Positions 49,301 to 61,300 of a DNA stretch of 64,000 bases are shown one piece after another. This DNA is from Lutraria lutraria. Lineage: Eukaryota; Mollusca; Bivalvia; Venerida; Mactridae. The stretch is taken from contig OZ026850.1 in assembly GCA_964023205.1 (NCBI GenBank), positions 2,688,368 through 2,752,367 of the forward strand, given 5' to 3'. The notes beneath the pieces were generated by a model. It did not search any database, was not told the DNA's origin, and worked only from the letters and a program-made list of their open reading frames with translations. Both the position numbers and the translations under genes were made by a program. Every line of letters begins with the position of its first letter. The first letter of the stretch is position 1.

Positions 49301-52300
49301 TTCCATATTCTTCTTAATACTCAGTGTTACATATTAATTATGTTCATTTACTAATGTATTCTTTTAGTGGTACGCTCAAGAAAATCATTTTGTTAATTTA
49401 CTAATTTTTTCGTGAATTTTGATAAATTTAATCTTTTAATATGTCATGAAAATTTTCAATTCCAGGAGGCAGCTTTGAAAACATTCCACATATCTGATAA
49501 CCCTAAAAATTATTACGTTGCTGAAGCTTCAGAATTCGGTAAGTAATTATTTACCCCACCCAGTCTCGTTATACCTTGGTCTTATCAAAGAACTATATTC
49601 TTAGAAATGATTTAGCTTATTTTAAAGTTAAATGTTTTTTTTGGTAAGCACTTTTTTATGAGATGAATTTACGTGTAAATTCTTCTTATATAGCGATCAC
49701 GCAGACTATGAATTTCAACACTGCACTGCTCTGAACAGTAATCTTAGGTAGCACTTCGTACTACATTTTTTCGGTCTTCTTCGTTACTCGCTGTAATATT
49801 TTATTAAATAAACAGTACTAGGTCCTTGTTTCGGACAGAATTGTTGATACAGTTTTAAATTTTGTATCGACTCAGAGATATCCCTGCATCACAAAATTCA
49901 TCTCATTTCAGGCCTTTGATCTACAAACTTTTATAACTGTGTAAAACTTGCATCTAACAAATCGTTGAACATTTCTTAATATCCATTATGTCCTTACACG
50001 TTACATATACCCACACAGGACCGATTGAAAATTTTGTGGCTTATTTCTTTGACCGAGTAATCCGTATCATATTATATCATACTGTTCGTTATACTGAATA
50101 CTTAATTTAAGCGAATTGCAGGGTCATTTTAAATGCCGACATTCAACAAAAACTTAAAATATTGTATACACGAATGTTTCTAAGAATATAGTATCAGTCT
50201 TCACGCTAACCCACTAGCCCACAGACCGGGGCTAGTAAATTTCTGTTTGGGCTAATGAACTTTCTCAAAATTGTGTATTCGGGCTTAGTGGTTAATTGTC
50301 TATTTTCAATAGTCCACATACAGTTCGGGCTAGTGCTTCAAAAAAATTAGATCGAACACTATAGTATTTTTCGTCCCTGTCTTCATCTTCCTTCTACAAG
50401 AAATAAGCTCTATTTGTAAAATATATCTTAAGACTTAGTTTCATCTTACCAGAAAAAGGTTAGCTTACTTAAAGATGAATCTACTGAATCTGGATTTATC
50501 ATAGATTTTAAGTCATTTTTATAAGCTCGTTTGAAAAGCAGGTCGTATTATGGAAACACCCATGGTGGGCAGGCGGGATCCACATCGTTGTCCGCTCTCT
50601 AATTCAAATAGTTCTATTCGGATCATCACCAAACTTGATGGCAATGTTTATAGCCTTGAGATCTTTGTCAAGTTCGATAATCAGCCCAATCGGCCCAGGC
50701 ACTTCTGAGTTATGCCCCTTGACGCTTTGAAAAATAAATTTTGTCTGGCATAATTTGTGACCCGGCACTCTTGTTAAATGATTAAATAATATCATAATAT
50801 GATAGTAATAATTTGGTAGTTCGTAATTGTCAGAATTCAGTTTACATCCACTAATATCATTAATTAAGTTTCTCATTATACATGAAAAGTTGTGTGTCAA
50901 GTATGGTCAGCTGATTATAATTAGAAAAGTTAGCAAAATTTCTTATTTTTGAAACAGCTAATTTAACCCATTGGTAGAAATCCTCAAGAGTCAGAATCCT
51001 GATTTTACTAATCTTAAGTGTGAAGATAACATTTTAAGGGTCAAATGGAAGCCCTAATTAATGAATTGAAAATATTATTTCAGTCATATTAGCAACAGAA
51101 ATATATTTTACTCCATTACATAATCTTTATTGTTTATGACTCTAAGTAAAAAGTGTGATACAATTCAATGCATGTACAAATATGATGTATTAAGCAGTTA
51201 CCATGTACCTTTTATTGTGTGCCAATTTCCCTGTGTCATTTCTTGTCAGTTCCCAATCCATTCTTGAAAGAATGAAAGTACAGTGCACCCTCTCTAAAGC
51301 AATACCCTGTGGGAGTAGCAGAATTATGTTATTATTGAGAGGTTGTTACTCTAATAGAGGTTACATTGATAGTTAAAGCCCCATGAGCTTTTTGCAATAA
51401 AAAATATATGTAAAAAACAAACATTTGCTGATATCATCCCAAGATAATTATTACCGACGAAACAAGCCATTTTTCTTCTTTTAAAAACACTCATTTTGCA
51501 GTGTATTTTGCTTAAAATTGTAAACTTGAAATATATAAAGCGTGTGACTTCATTTCAAACCGTGTGCATAATCTGACTGTGGGAAAACACAGCTGTTCTA
51601 TAAATAGTATTTTTTTCCATGATATTGAATAAAATACGATTGTAGTTTTGGAAACATTTTTTCTTGCTATAAAGTATGCACGGGAGGAAAACACACAGGA
51701 TTCCTCTGTTATAGAATAAACAGAAACTGTTAGGACCAATAAATGTATATGCTTATGGGACTTTAAATTATGCAGAGGGAAATTATCATGCTGTTTGTGA
51801 AGGGAAGTTGTTGCTCAAGAGAGGGCCGCTCAGGAGCGGTTGTACTGTATCAAGGTTTTCATTAAGAACCAATTGCAGATGAAAACAATCGGTTAAAATT
51901 GCAAAAAAGTTTGTTACAATTCTCAATTTGAAAATACTCATAAACTAGGTGGCGCCCTGGCCAAATCTGTTATTTCCACAAGAAAATCTGTTGTACTGAA
52001 AATTAATGTCAACCCTGCTGTATGTTGCTTCTATGTTGTTATTGACGGTGTTATTTCTTGTTGTTTCGTCCATTTACACCTAGCGTTGATATTTTCAGCT
52101 ATGTTTGTAGGTGAGAAGCAACTGGACGAAAACAAACCCATTCGTGCCCAGCTCAAAACACCCGATGGAAAACGTCCATCTATATTTCTGCGCTATAAAG
52201 AACAGGACCCAGATAAAGGTCATATAAAGGTTTATCCTGGAGGACTTAAGTGAGTGAAATTCTGTTAATCTAACATTTCTTTTTCGTTCACAGATGAATC

Positions 52301-55300
52301 GTGACTGTACTGATCAATAATTTGGCTTTCAAAAGCTGTCAATCGCTCGGCGCTCATGGATTTTTATGCGGAAATTAGTACTATGTTTATCTACATCTGC
52401 CATGCAATTAATAAACTAGTTACCATTTCCTGTTGCCATGCAAGTCTATGTCTAGTTCAGTTTCCATGAACACTTTCAGTACTGAGGCCATTTCCAGACT
52501 TTGACCGAGATTCGAACCTGGGTCTTTGGGTTACTAGTCCAAGGCACTAACTACTTGGCCAATGGTCATGGCCGCAAAATTTCAGAGCCTTAGGTCGCAA
52601 AATTTCGGCCACTGTGTCCCTGTATTAATGTGAAGTTTGAAATATAGATAAGAATTGGAGTCTTAAAAAAACTTATAAAAAATCCCACTTCCCCAAAATA
52701 CTATTTTGTACATCCCCTACCCCCTCCTAAAAGAACCCACTCAACTCATTAGACCATACAAAAATAGAGGGTTCAAAATTTGTCGACATGGTATTGAACA
52801 ATCATTGTTAGGCCTTCAAAAATTGCTTTCAGTGCAACTTTTGCATTTATCAGCGATTTTTTTTGCCAGATTGGGAAAGGTACCAGTTCCAGACAAATTG
52901 GGAAAAAATTGCGGCAGTTTGACCCAAATTGGGAATCTTTATAATAATTTGGGAATTTTTCAAAAACAAGGACATTTTTTTATTAACTGCTCCTCATTGG
53001 TTTTTAATTCAGAACTGAATGTTGCAATAAATTCAATAAAAAATAATCTTTTTTTATGAATGAAGAAAATTCTGCACCAGATGGGAATTTTTTTCCCTTC
53101 GAAATTGGGAAATTGGATAATTTTTTCGAATTGGGAAGGTACCTTTTATGGGTACCAAACAAAGAAGGAAAACAAACGCTGAATTTAATTAACAAGATTA
53201 TCAGTTAGATTTGGAGGGAAAATTGAAAATCTGTCCAGTAAGTAAAGAATAATTTTGACATCAAACGAGCCTGAAAAAAGAATACTAGTACTAACGTAGT
53301 ATGTTGGGTGTTTTTGTTACAGAGTGTCTTCTGGCCACAAGAATATTACCGTGAACAGTGACTCGACCACTGAAGAAATCATTCGAACTGCTCTGAAAAA
53401 GTTCGGCATTGAGGTATGTATGTCCAAGCTCTCTATCATTTTGGTCTGTCCTACCCTTGGTGAAATTTTTATAGTGTTTGAAAATGAAATATATACTCAG
53501 CGTCACTAGAAACTTACCACCCTACACACCCCTATATATTTCAAATTTTAACATCCTGTGTAAACTGCTTTATACAATAGTTTATATGACTTGGGTCCCA
53601 AACTATGCTTATCATTTTAACAACACTTCACCGAGTGCAATATAAAAAAATCAAATCGATACGTATTTTTGTTAAGGAAATATAGACCAATGTATGGGTG
53701 GTAAGTTTCTAGTGACGCGGAGTATATGTTATTTTTGTCAAGTGCTATGTTGCTATTTTATTTCATTTGACTCAATTTTCAGTGCCCTTTTTCGAAAAGG
53801 GCTATTCAACCCACAATGTCGTATTTTACAAAATTAAATCCCCTTCATAAAAATTGGAATGGTCTGTCTAATATTTCGGTGAAGGTCAGGCTAATATTTA
53901 AATGGTCTTAAAAATTTTGAGATATAGGGGAAATATTGAAAAGTGGAATAAGTTTAATAGGGAAGGTGCTGCTAAAAGGTTTTTATACACCCATTTGAAA
54001 ACAGGTGTGATGGGAACACACATGACGGGCGGGCAGGCGGGTGGCTTCCACAAAGGTTCCCGCTGTCTAATGCAAACAATTTATTCGGATCCTCACCAAA
54101 CTTAATGGAAATGTTTATGGCCATGAGACCTCGGTCAAGTTCGATAACCAGACCAATCGGCCCAGGCACTTTTGATTGGCGTACTTTGTGACCTGGCACT
54201 CTGTTAGTATTAAATTTCTTCCATTTTATTTTCTAGGATACTGATCCAGCCAGATTCAGCCTGATTGAGGTCTTATTAGATAAAGGCGTGGCTGAGAGAA
54301 CATTACAACACACTGACAAACCTTGGGAAGTTATCAAAAACAGTAGAAAAGTAAGTGAGATCTGTGTTGCTTAATAGGTAGTTCCAGGGGCCTAATTAGT
54401 AATTACATTTTAGGGGACTGGGGCCAGAGGCCTTCAGGTTATGGAATTTCACATCATTTTGAAGAAAAGGGGGAATTTTGTCTTTCAACAACAATACTAT
54501 CATTAAACCGTTACATATTTATTTTACATTAACACATGTTTGTATTTTCGGGACACAAATTCTTGAAGTTGAAAATCAATCTACAAAAAAAGTTGTGGGA
54601 GGGGATTATTTTCAGAAAATGGGGGAAAATGTATTTTCATTGAGGGGAATATGGCCGAATTTTCGCACTTGAGGGAAAAAAGTTCCCCATAATTAAAATA
54701 AATAAAAATTTAGTGTTTCTCGATGCAAGGGATCCGATACCTGTTCACTAAAACAGTAAAAAAAGGGCTGGTTGATCGCTTGTGATTGCTGAATAATTGA
54801 ATCATCACTGCATATTTTAGGAGTCGTTACGGCAGAACCAGATGACAAGATATTACCTTCAGCAAAAAGAAGATCCACATGGTCCTAGTATATCGTTATT
54901 TGTAGGAAATTTACCCACTGGATTGTCACAACGTCAGTACGAGAAAATACTTCTAGATATTGTTGGCAAACGTAAGTATTTTATCGGTCTTTTTTCCCTG
55001 GCATTTAATGTCACACCAAATGATATGGTCATTTCGTAACATCTCAAATTGAAGTATGAAGGAATGACCCACGCAAACACCTGGGTAGATCCACATTTAT
55101 TTTGTAAGTAAGGTGGACATCTTTCTCACTTGAAATTAAATGTCACATGGGATTCGAACAAGCAGCAATGACATTATGACAGGCTACATGATCACTGGTA
55201 TGAGGACAAATCATGAGTTGGTCAAAGCACTCCGAACAAATTATTATACCCCGCAAACAAAGTTTGAGAGGAGGTATATGGAGTCACTCTGTTGGTCGGT

Positions 55301-58300
55301 CGGTCGGTCCGCATAAAGTATCAGAAGTTTGTGGAACGAACTACTTTCACATTCTTTAAACAATTGCAATGAAACTTAAAATATGTTATCACCATGAAGT
55401 GTAGATGTGCAAGACACAATTTTCATTTCCGGTGATTTGCTCATTCCAGAGTTATGTGCCCATGAACTTAGCCATATAGTGTTCAATGGCAGTCTTAATT
55501 TGTGGAGCGAACTAATTTCACATTTTTCAAGAGATGGAATTGAAACTTGAAATATGTAATCAATATCAAATGTAGGTGTGCACACAATTTTCATTCCCAG
55601 CGATTCACTCATTGCAGAGTTATGTGCCCTTGAACTTAGTCGTATAGTGTACTATCACATTCTTAGTGTCAAAGCGGCGGCGGGGGTATTAGTTACCTCT
55701 GTGACAGCTCTAGTTTTTATTTACAGCCTTATGAGTTGGTTAATTTTGATTTGATTTTATTTTTCAGAGAATAAATGGGTTCGTTTTGATGTGATATACT
55801 ATGAGTACGGTGCTCTTGTTCTAGACTTCTCACAGGCAGAGAAAGCTACTCGAGTGTTTAATATTCTTAAAGATGCTGTATTTGATGATAAACAACTATT
55901 AGTGCTTTTATTACCGAATATACAGGTTGGTAATTGTTTATTTTCTATTTTTTTCTTCTTCAATATACAGTGCAACAACCTCTCCAAAGCAACACGCTTT
56001 GAGAGTAGAAAAATTATGTTGTTGTTGAAAGGTTCTTGCTCTAGAGAGGTTAAGTTAATAGTTAAAACATGCAGTGGGAAAAAATCATGCTGTTGTTGAA
56101 GGGAGGTTGTTGCTGTAGAGAGGGCTGCTCTGCAGAGGTTGTACCGAATGTGTGTTGGCAGGGATCATTCTGGTTGGCAGTTTGTGTGAGAGAAAAAATC
56201 ATGTTAAGGCTAAATCAGTGAGATATTTCCTAATTTTGTGAGATTTTCTTCCAAAGCAGTTTATGACATTTGCAGTACCTATTCAGGGCCCTTTTGCGAG
56301 AAAAAAAATGCGAGAATATTGCGAAATCGCGCCCCAAACTGATCCCTGTGTTGGTGACATTTTACAATTTTCAAGCTGTTAAGTTACTAAGTACTGTAAA
56401 AGTTAGTTTCTGAGTGCTAAATTTCACTATTTTCCATAAAAAAAATGTTTTGCATGATAATATTTTCATGAGCCTTCAGCGGAGATGTTCTGAGATTTCC
56501 AACATTGCAACTTCCTGTTTAGTTTTATGTACTTAATCCTCTTGTGAAACCATTGATCTCGATCAGAAGGTGCTTATTATAAAAAATGCAGTCAAACCTG
56601 GACACAAAGGCCACCCTTGTGAAAGAAATAATGTGGCCTTTATTGACAGGTGGTCATTATTTAGAGGTGATTTGGTTCTGTATGGTCAATGATGGTATTT
56701 AAAAGAATGGCCTTTATTCGGAGTTTGCTGCTAGCACAAGTTTGACTGTATGCATGGATCATAAGCATTTATTAAATCCCTTCTCTTTTGTGGGATTTAT
56801 TCGCAAGTTTAACTGTATTTTGTATTTTTCTCTTCTTATTCCAGCCACACATGATACCAGATAATACTAACCCATTGTTAGTGTTTGTTAATGTAAAAAG
56901 TGGCGGCTGTCAGGGACTTAACCTAATTACATCCTTCAGAAAGCTACTTAATCCTCACCAAGTCTTTAATCTGGAAAATGGTGGCCCTCTTCCAGGGTAA
57001 GTACAAGTAGATTTCATGTTTTTATACCCCCACAAACAAAGTATGAGCGGGTATATTGAAGTCACTCTGTCTGTCGGTCCGTCCGTCCGCATAACTCTAT
57101 GAATCTGATAGGGAAAATGAACCTGTTTCTATCAGCGCTTTTGATTATATACTTCACAAAATTTGATAACGAACACTTCCAATATTGCTTGTAGTGATTG
57201 CCTTATTATTTTGATACTACTGTTGGTTAGATTTGATTAATATTGGTCATTCAAGCGTCATACTTATGCCAGTGCAAAAATGACTTAAATAATGTCCAAT
57301 GAAGCATTTCTGATTATCACTATGCAAACATCAACTAAGTGATCATTTATAATTTATATAAAAGTTTTCATGCGTCTGGCAATGTTAAATTCTTGGCTTC
57401 AGATCTTGTTTACAGAAACAAGCAATTTTAATTGAATGTGAAATTAGCAATTATCATTTATATATATATATATCATGTAATCATTTATTTCAGTTTATAT
57501 GTGTTCCGAAATGTTCCTTACTACAAGATTTTAGCTTGTGGAGGGGACGGTACCGTTGGCTGGGTACTCTCCTGTCTCGATAATGTAGGTCAGGACGCAA
57601 TCTGCCAGTCACCTCCCTTATCCATTCTTCCTTTAGGCACAGGTACGTACATTTATAGTTTACATATACAATCAAACTTAATGTTAATGGCAACCTCTAA
57701 ATAAAAACCACTCTGTGAATCAAGGCCACATCAGAAAACCGGAATTGATTATTTTGAACAAACCAGTGATTTTTTTTTCAAAAATTTTCTCACTACCCAT
57801 GCCCATCAAAAGGGGAAATTTAGCACAACAAATTTCAAAATGGGAGTATATAATAACATTTATTTCTATTGTATATGTGATTATTTAGTTCCTTAAATCA
57901 TAAATGTAAATATTACTACACTGTAATTGGTGACAATGGTGAGAAAACTGTTGTATTTTTCTTCTTTTTACATGATCATGTAGAAAACACTTCTTGTTAG
58001 GGGAAAATTCTGCCCATTTTAGGGGGAAAATTAGGGAGATTTTACTAGGGGAAACGCCCATATTTCTGAATATTGGTCACTAGTATTATTAAAAAAATTT
58101 CAGTCAGATCTGATATAACTCAAGTAAATTTAATTCTGATAGATTGGATAATTGCTGGACATTTGAACTTAGGAAATTTTCATGCTGCTTGGTACCCGGT
58201 CGTCATGTTTCTGTTACTTTCAGGTAATGATTTAGCTCGAGTTTTACGTTGGGGACCAGGATATACGGGTGGAGAGGATCCTCTGAATTACTTGAGGGAT

Positions 58301-61300
58301 GTTATAGATGCAGAAGATATTAAGTTAGACAGGTAAATGTTGGGTCCACTGCGGACATATTTCTATTTTTTCTACATATAAATTCGGCCATTTTTGAAAA
58401 TTCAAAAATAGTTGATTTGCAGTTTGCAAATGACCTTAAAAAAAGCTTGTTCCCAGATTTTGGCAATTTTCACAAAAAGAATATTCTTTTATTGTAGCTT
58501 TTTGATTTCAGTGTTAACAAAGAGTTTATTTTCGTAGCCGTCTCTCTAATTCATGATTCTGAAATTACAGTACTTAACAATTCTTTGTGATAATACTAGG
58601 TGATAATATAAGTCAATGTACTAAGTCATGATATTATAGCATTATTCTGAAGCTGTGTCACAATTTGGGCCTATGCTAAAAATGTGCCCTAACGCTACCC
58701 TAGTTCGAAATTTTGGGTAGATAGGTTGTTAGGTAAATATGTTTTTTTTTATATTGAACCAAGACCAAGTGTTGACTAATACACAGAAATAAAAAATATG
58801 CAAATCGATAATGCCTTTTTTGTTACGGTCCTTGTACCGAAAAAAAATATTCTTGACTGAAAAGTTACCAAAATGTTTTGGTTTGCAGTCATTTTTCTGG
58901 GACAGTCGTGTTAGCAGGGCTTTTTTTCACAGGTAGGGGAAGGGGCCTTTTCCTTAAATTTGGGGAAAAATAACGCATAATTTTTGCAAAAGGGGAAGAA
59001 AAAACTTGATGTAAACTGAATTTTTGGGGAAAACTGCATGATTTTAAATAATTTTCCTGAGGGGAAGATGCCTATGAACGGCCCCTGCTACAGAAGGAAA
59101 AAAAGCCTTGGTTAGGGCATACAATCATATTATTATTTGTATTCTTGGTATTGAAAAAGTTGAAATATTTTAGATGGACGGTGATTTTTCATCCCAACGA
59201 GAAAGAACAAGATGAAACGAAAGTGGCCATTGCTAATGACACTAACTCAGCCAACACAAATGAGGATACCACGACTATATTTGTAATGAATAATTATTTT
59301 GGCATTGGTATCGACGCAGACATATCACTTGATTTCCATCAGGCTAGAGAGGAAAAACCAGATAAATTTAATAGTCGGTAAGTTCTTGAGGTGCTTTCAC
59401 AGTTAAATTCAGATTTTTGAACTTTTGTGATAAATTTAATAGTCGCTAAGTTCTATAGATGCCTTCGCAGTTAAATTTAGATTTTTGAACTTTTAAGGAT
59501 AAATTTATAAGTTGGTGAGTTTATCAGATCTATGTCTTTTTGCAGTCGAATTTTAGATACTTGGAACTTGAAGGACCGCCGGTCTAATGAAATAAGATTC
59601 TTTATCAGACCAACACACAATCTGTTGGACAAGTCCCCCGGTCCAGCGCCTTTCACTTAGTCTGCTAGTCATGTTTAGTTGTCCGAATGTTTTTCATATT
59701 GTTTTTGGTCTCTCTGTTGGTCTGTTTGTCTGTCTGTTTGTACCAAACTTTAACCTTGCCTATAAAATCAAAACGCTTGCACCTACATTCGTCAAACTTC
59801 ATATGTAGGTTCCCCATGACAACCTCTACAGGACCTGGGCATTTTCAGGTCAAGGTCACGGGGTCATGGTGTTTAAAAAAAATTGTATATTTGTTTTAGG
59901 ATGCTACTACTACATTTTTCATGGGTTTTTGACGAAACTTTCAAACACTTGTTGTTACCAAGAACCCCTGCACATATATTCCGTTTTTTTTTATTCGATC
60001 ATTTTTGACGGAATTATGTCCCTTTGTTTATTTTGTGCATTTTCAAGTTTAAGGGTACCCAAAGGGGGCATTGTGTTTTTGAAACACATCTTGTTGTTAG
60101 TTGGGATTGTCTGGATGAAGTTTCTTATAGATACTGACCAAATCTGTGAATTGTTTACTTCTTGCCGTTATTTCAGTTTACATAACAAGAAGGTATATGT
60201 ACAAATGAGTTTACGAAAGATGGTCAATAAGCATACATGTAAAGATTTACATAGGTGTATACGATTAGAAGTGGACGGGAAACTGGTGGATCTTCCTCCG
60301 TGCGAGGGTATAATTATCCTGAATATATTAAGGTATGTGGCGTAAATTAATTCCATTGTGCACCAGTATATAAAACTATAGGCTTTTTCCAAAATTGTCG
60401 AAATGCCAAATTGAGAGTTATTTATGTATATTTGTTGTCATTTTAGGTGAACAAGCCTTTTATAGCAAAGTAAAACAGGGCTACTTATTAGTTTCGCTGA
60501 TGCAAGACCATTGACCATTAGATCGTTACATATGCATGTCGATTTAGACTGTACCATATTCGTTAAGCTTCAGATTTTATCGAAATTTACGTTTTGCAGT
60601 ATTGAGTGGGATGAATCACTTTTAATGTGAATTTTCAGCCGATTTTCTAATAAGCGGTTAGCAGCTTTGATAATGGATAAATTCTGCATTTTGTAAAAAC
60701 CATCTTCAAATATCACTCTCCCTTTAACTTGCACTTATTGATGATGATATACATTAAAATCATTAGATTGTGTTTTGCTGGTTTTGAAAGTAATGATGTA
60801 TCTATGGTGTGTTTTAGTTGGGGGTCCGGGGCGAATCCGTGGGGCCCGGAGAAGGAGGACCAATTTCAGAAGCCTACTCATTATGACGGGAACCTTGAGG
60901 TAGTTGGCATAACGGGGGTCGTGCATATGGCGCAGATTCACAGTGGCCTAAGAACGGGCATCAGGGTAGCTCAAGGTGGCCATGTAAGTACAACTAATCA
61001 TGCTTTATCATGGATGTGGTTTTACCTCGGGGTGTCAATATTTTGGATAAATTTGGAATTCGGGATTTATCTGTCCTGAAAGAGCTTATGGTTTCTAATC
61101 AAAATAAAAGTTTTTTGATGAAAATATCTCAAGAAATGGCCAAGTTATGGTAAATCTACTCTGTACTGAAGGATTTTCTTAAATACAAACAGAGGTAAAT
61201 ATGTTAACAATGTGGTTGAAGGCCTCTTGTTTGGCAAAAATGGTCGGCCGTGTATGATTTTCAGGATTTTTAATTTGGCTCTATTGACACCCCTGTTTTC

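Noticed and set aside
59866..60345. 159-residue open frame over DGKQ exon 18
   Set aside because: Only the part from 60177 is exon 18; the rest is intron with no domain.
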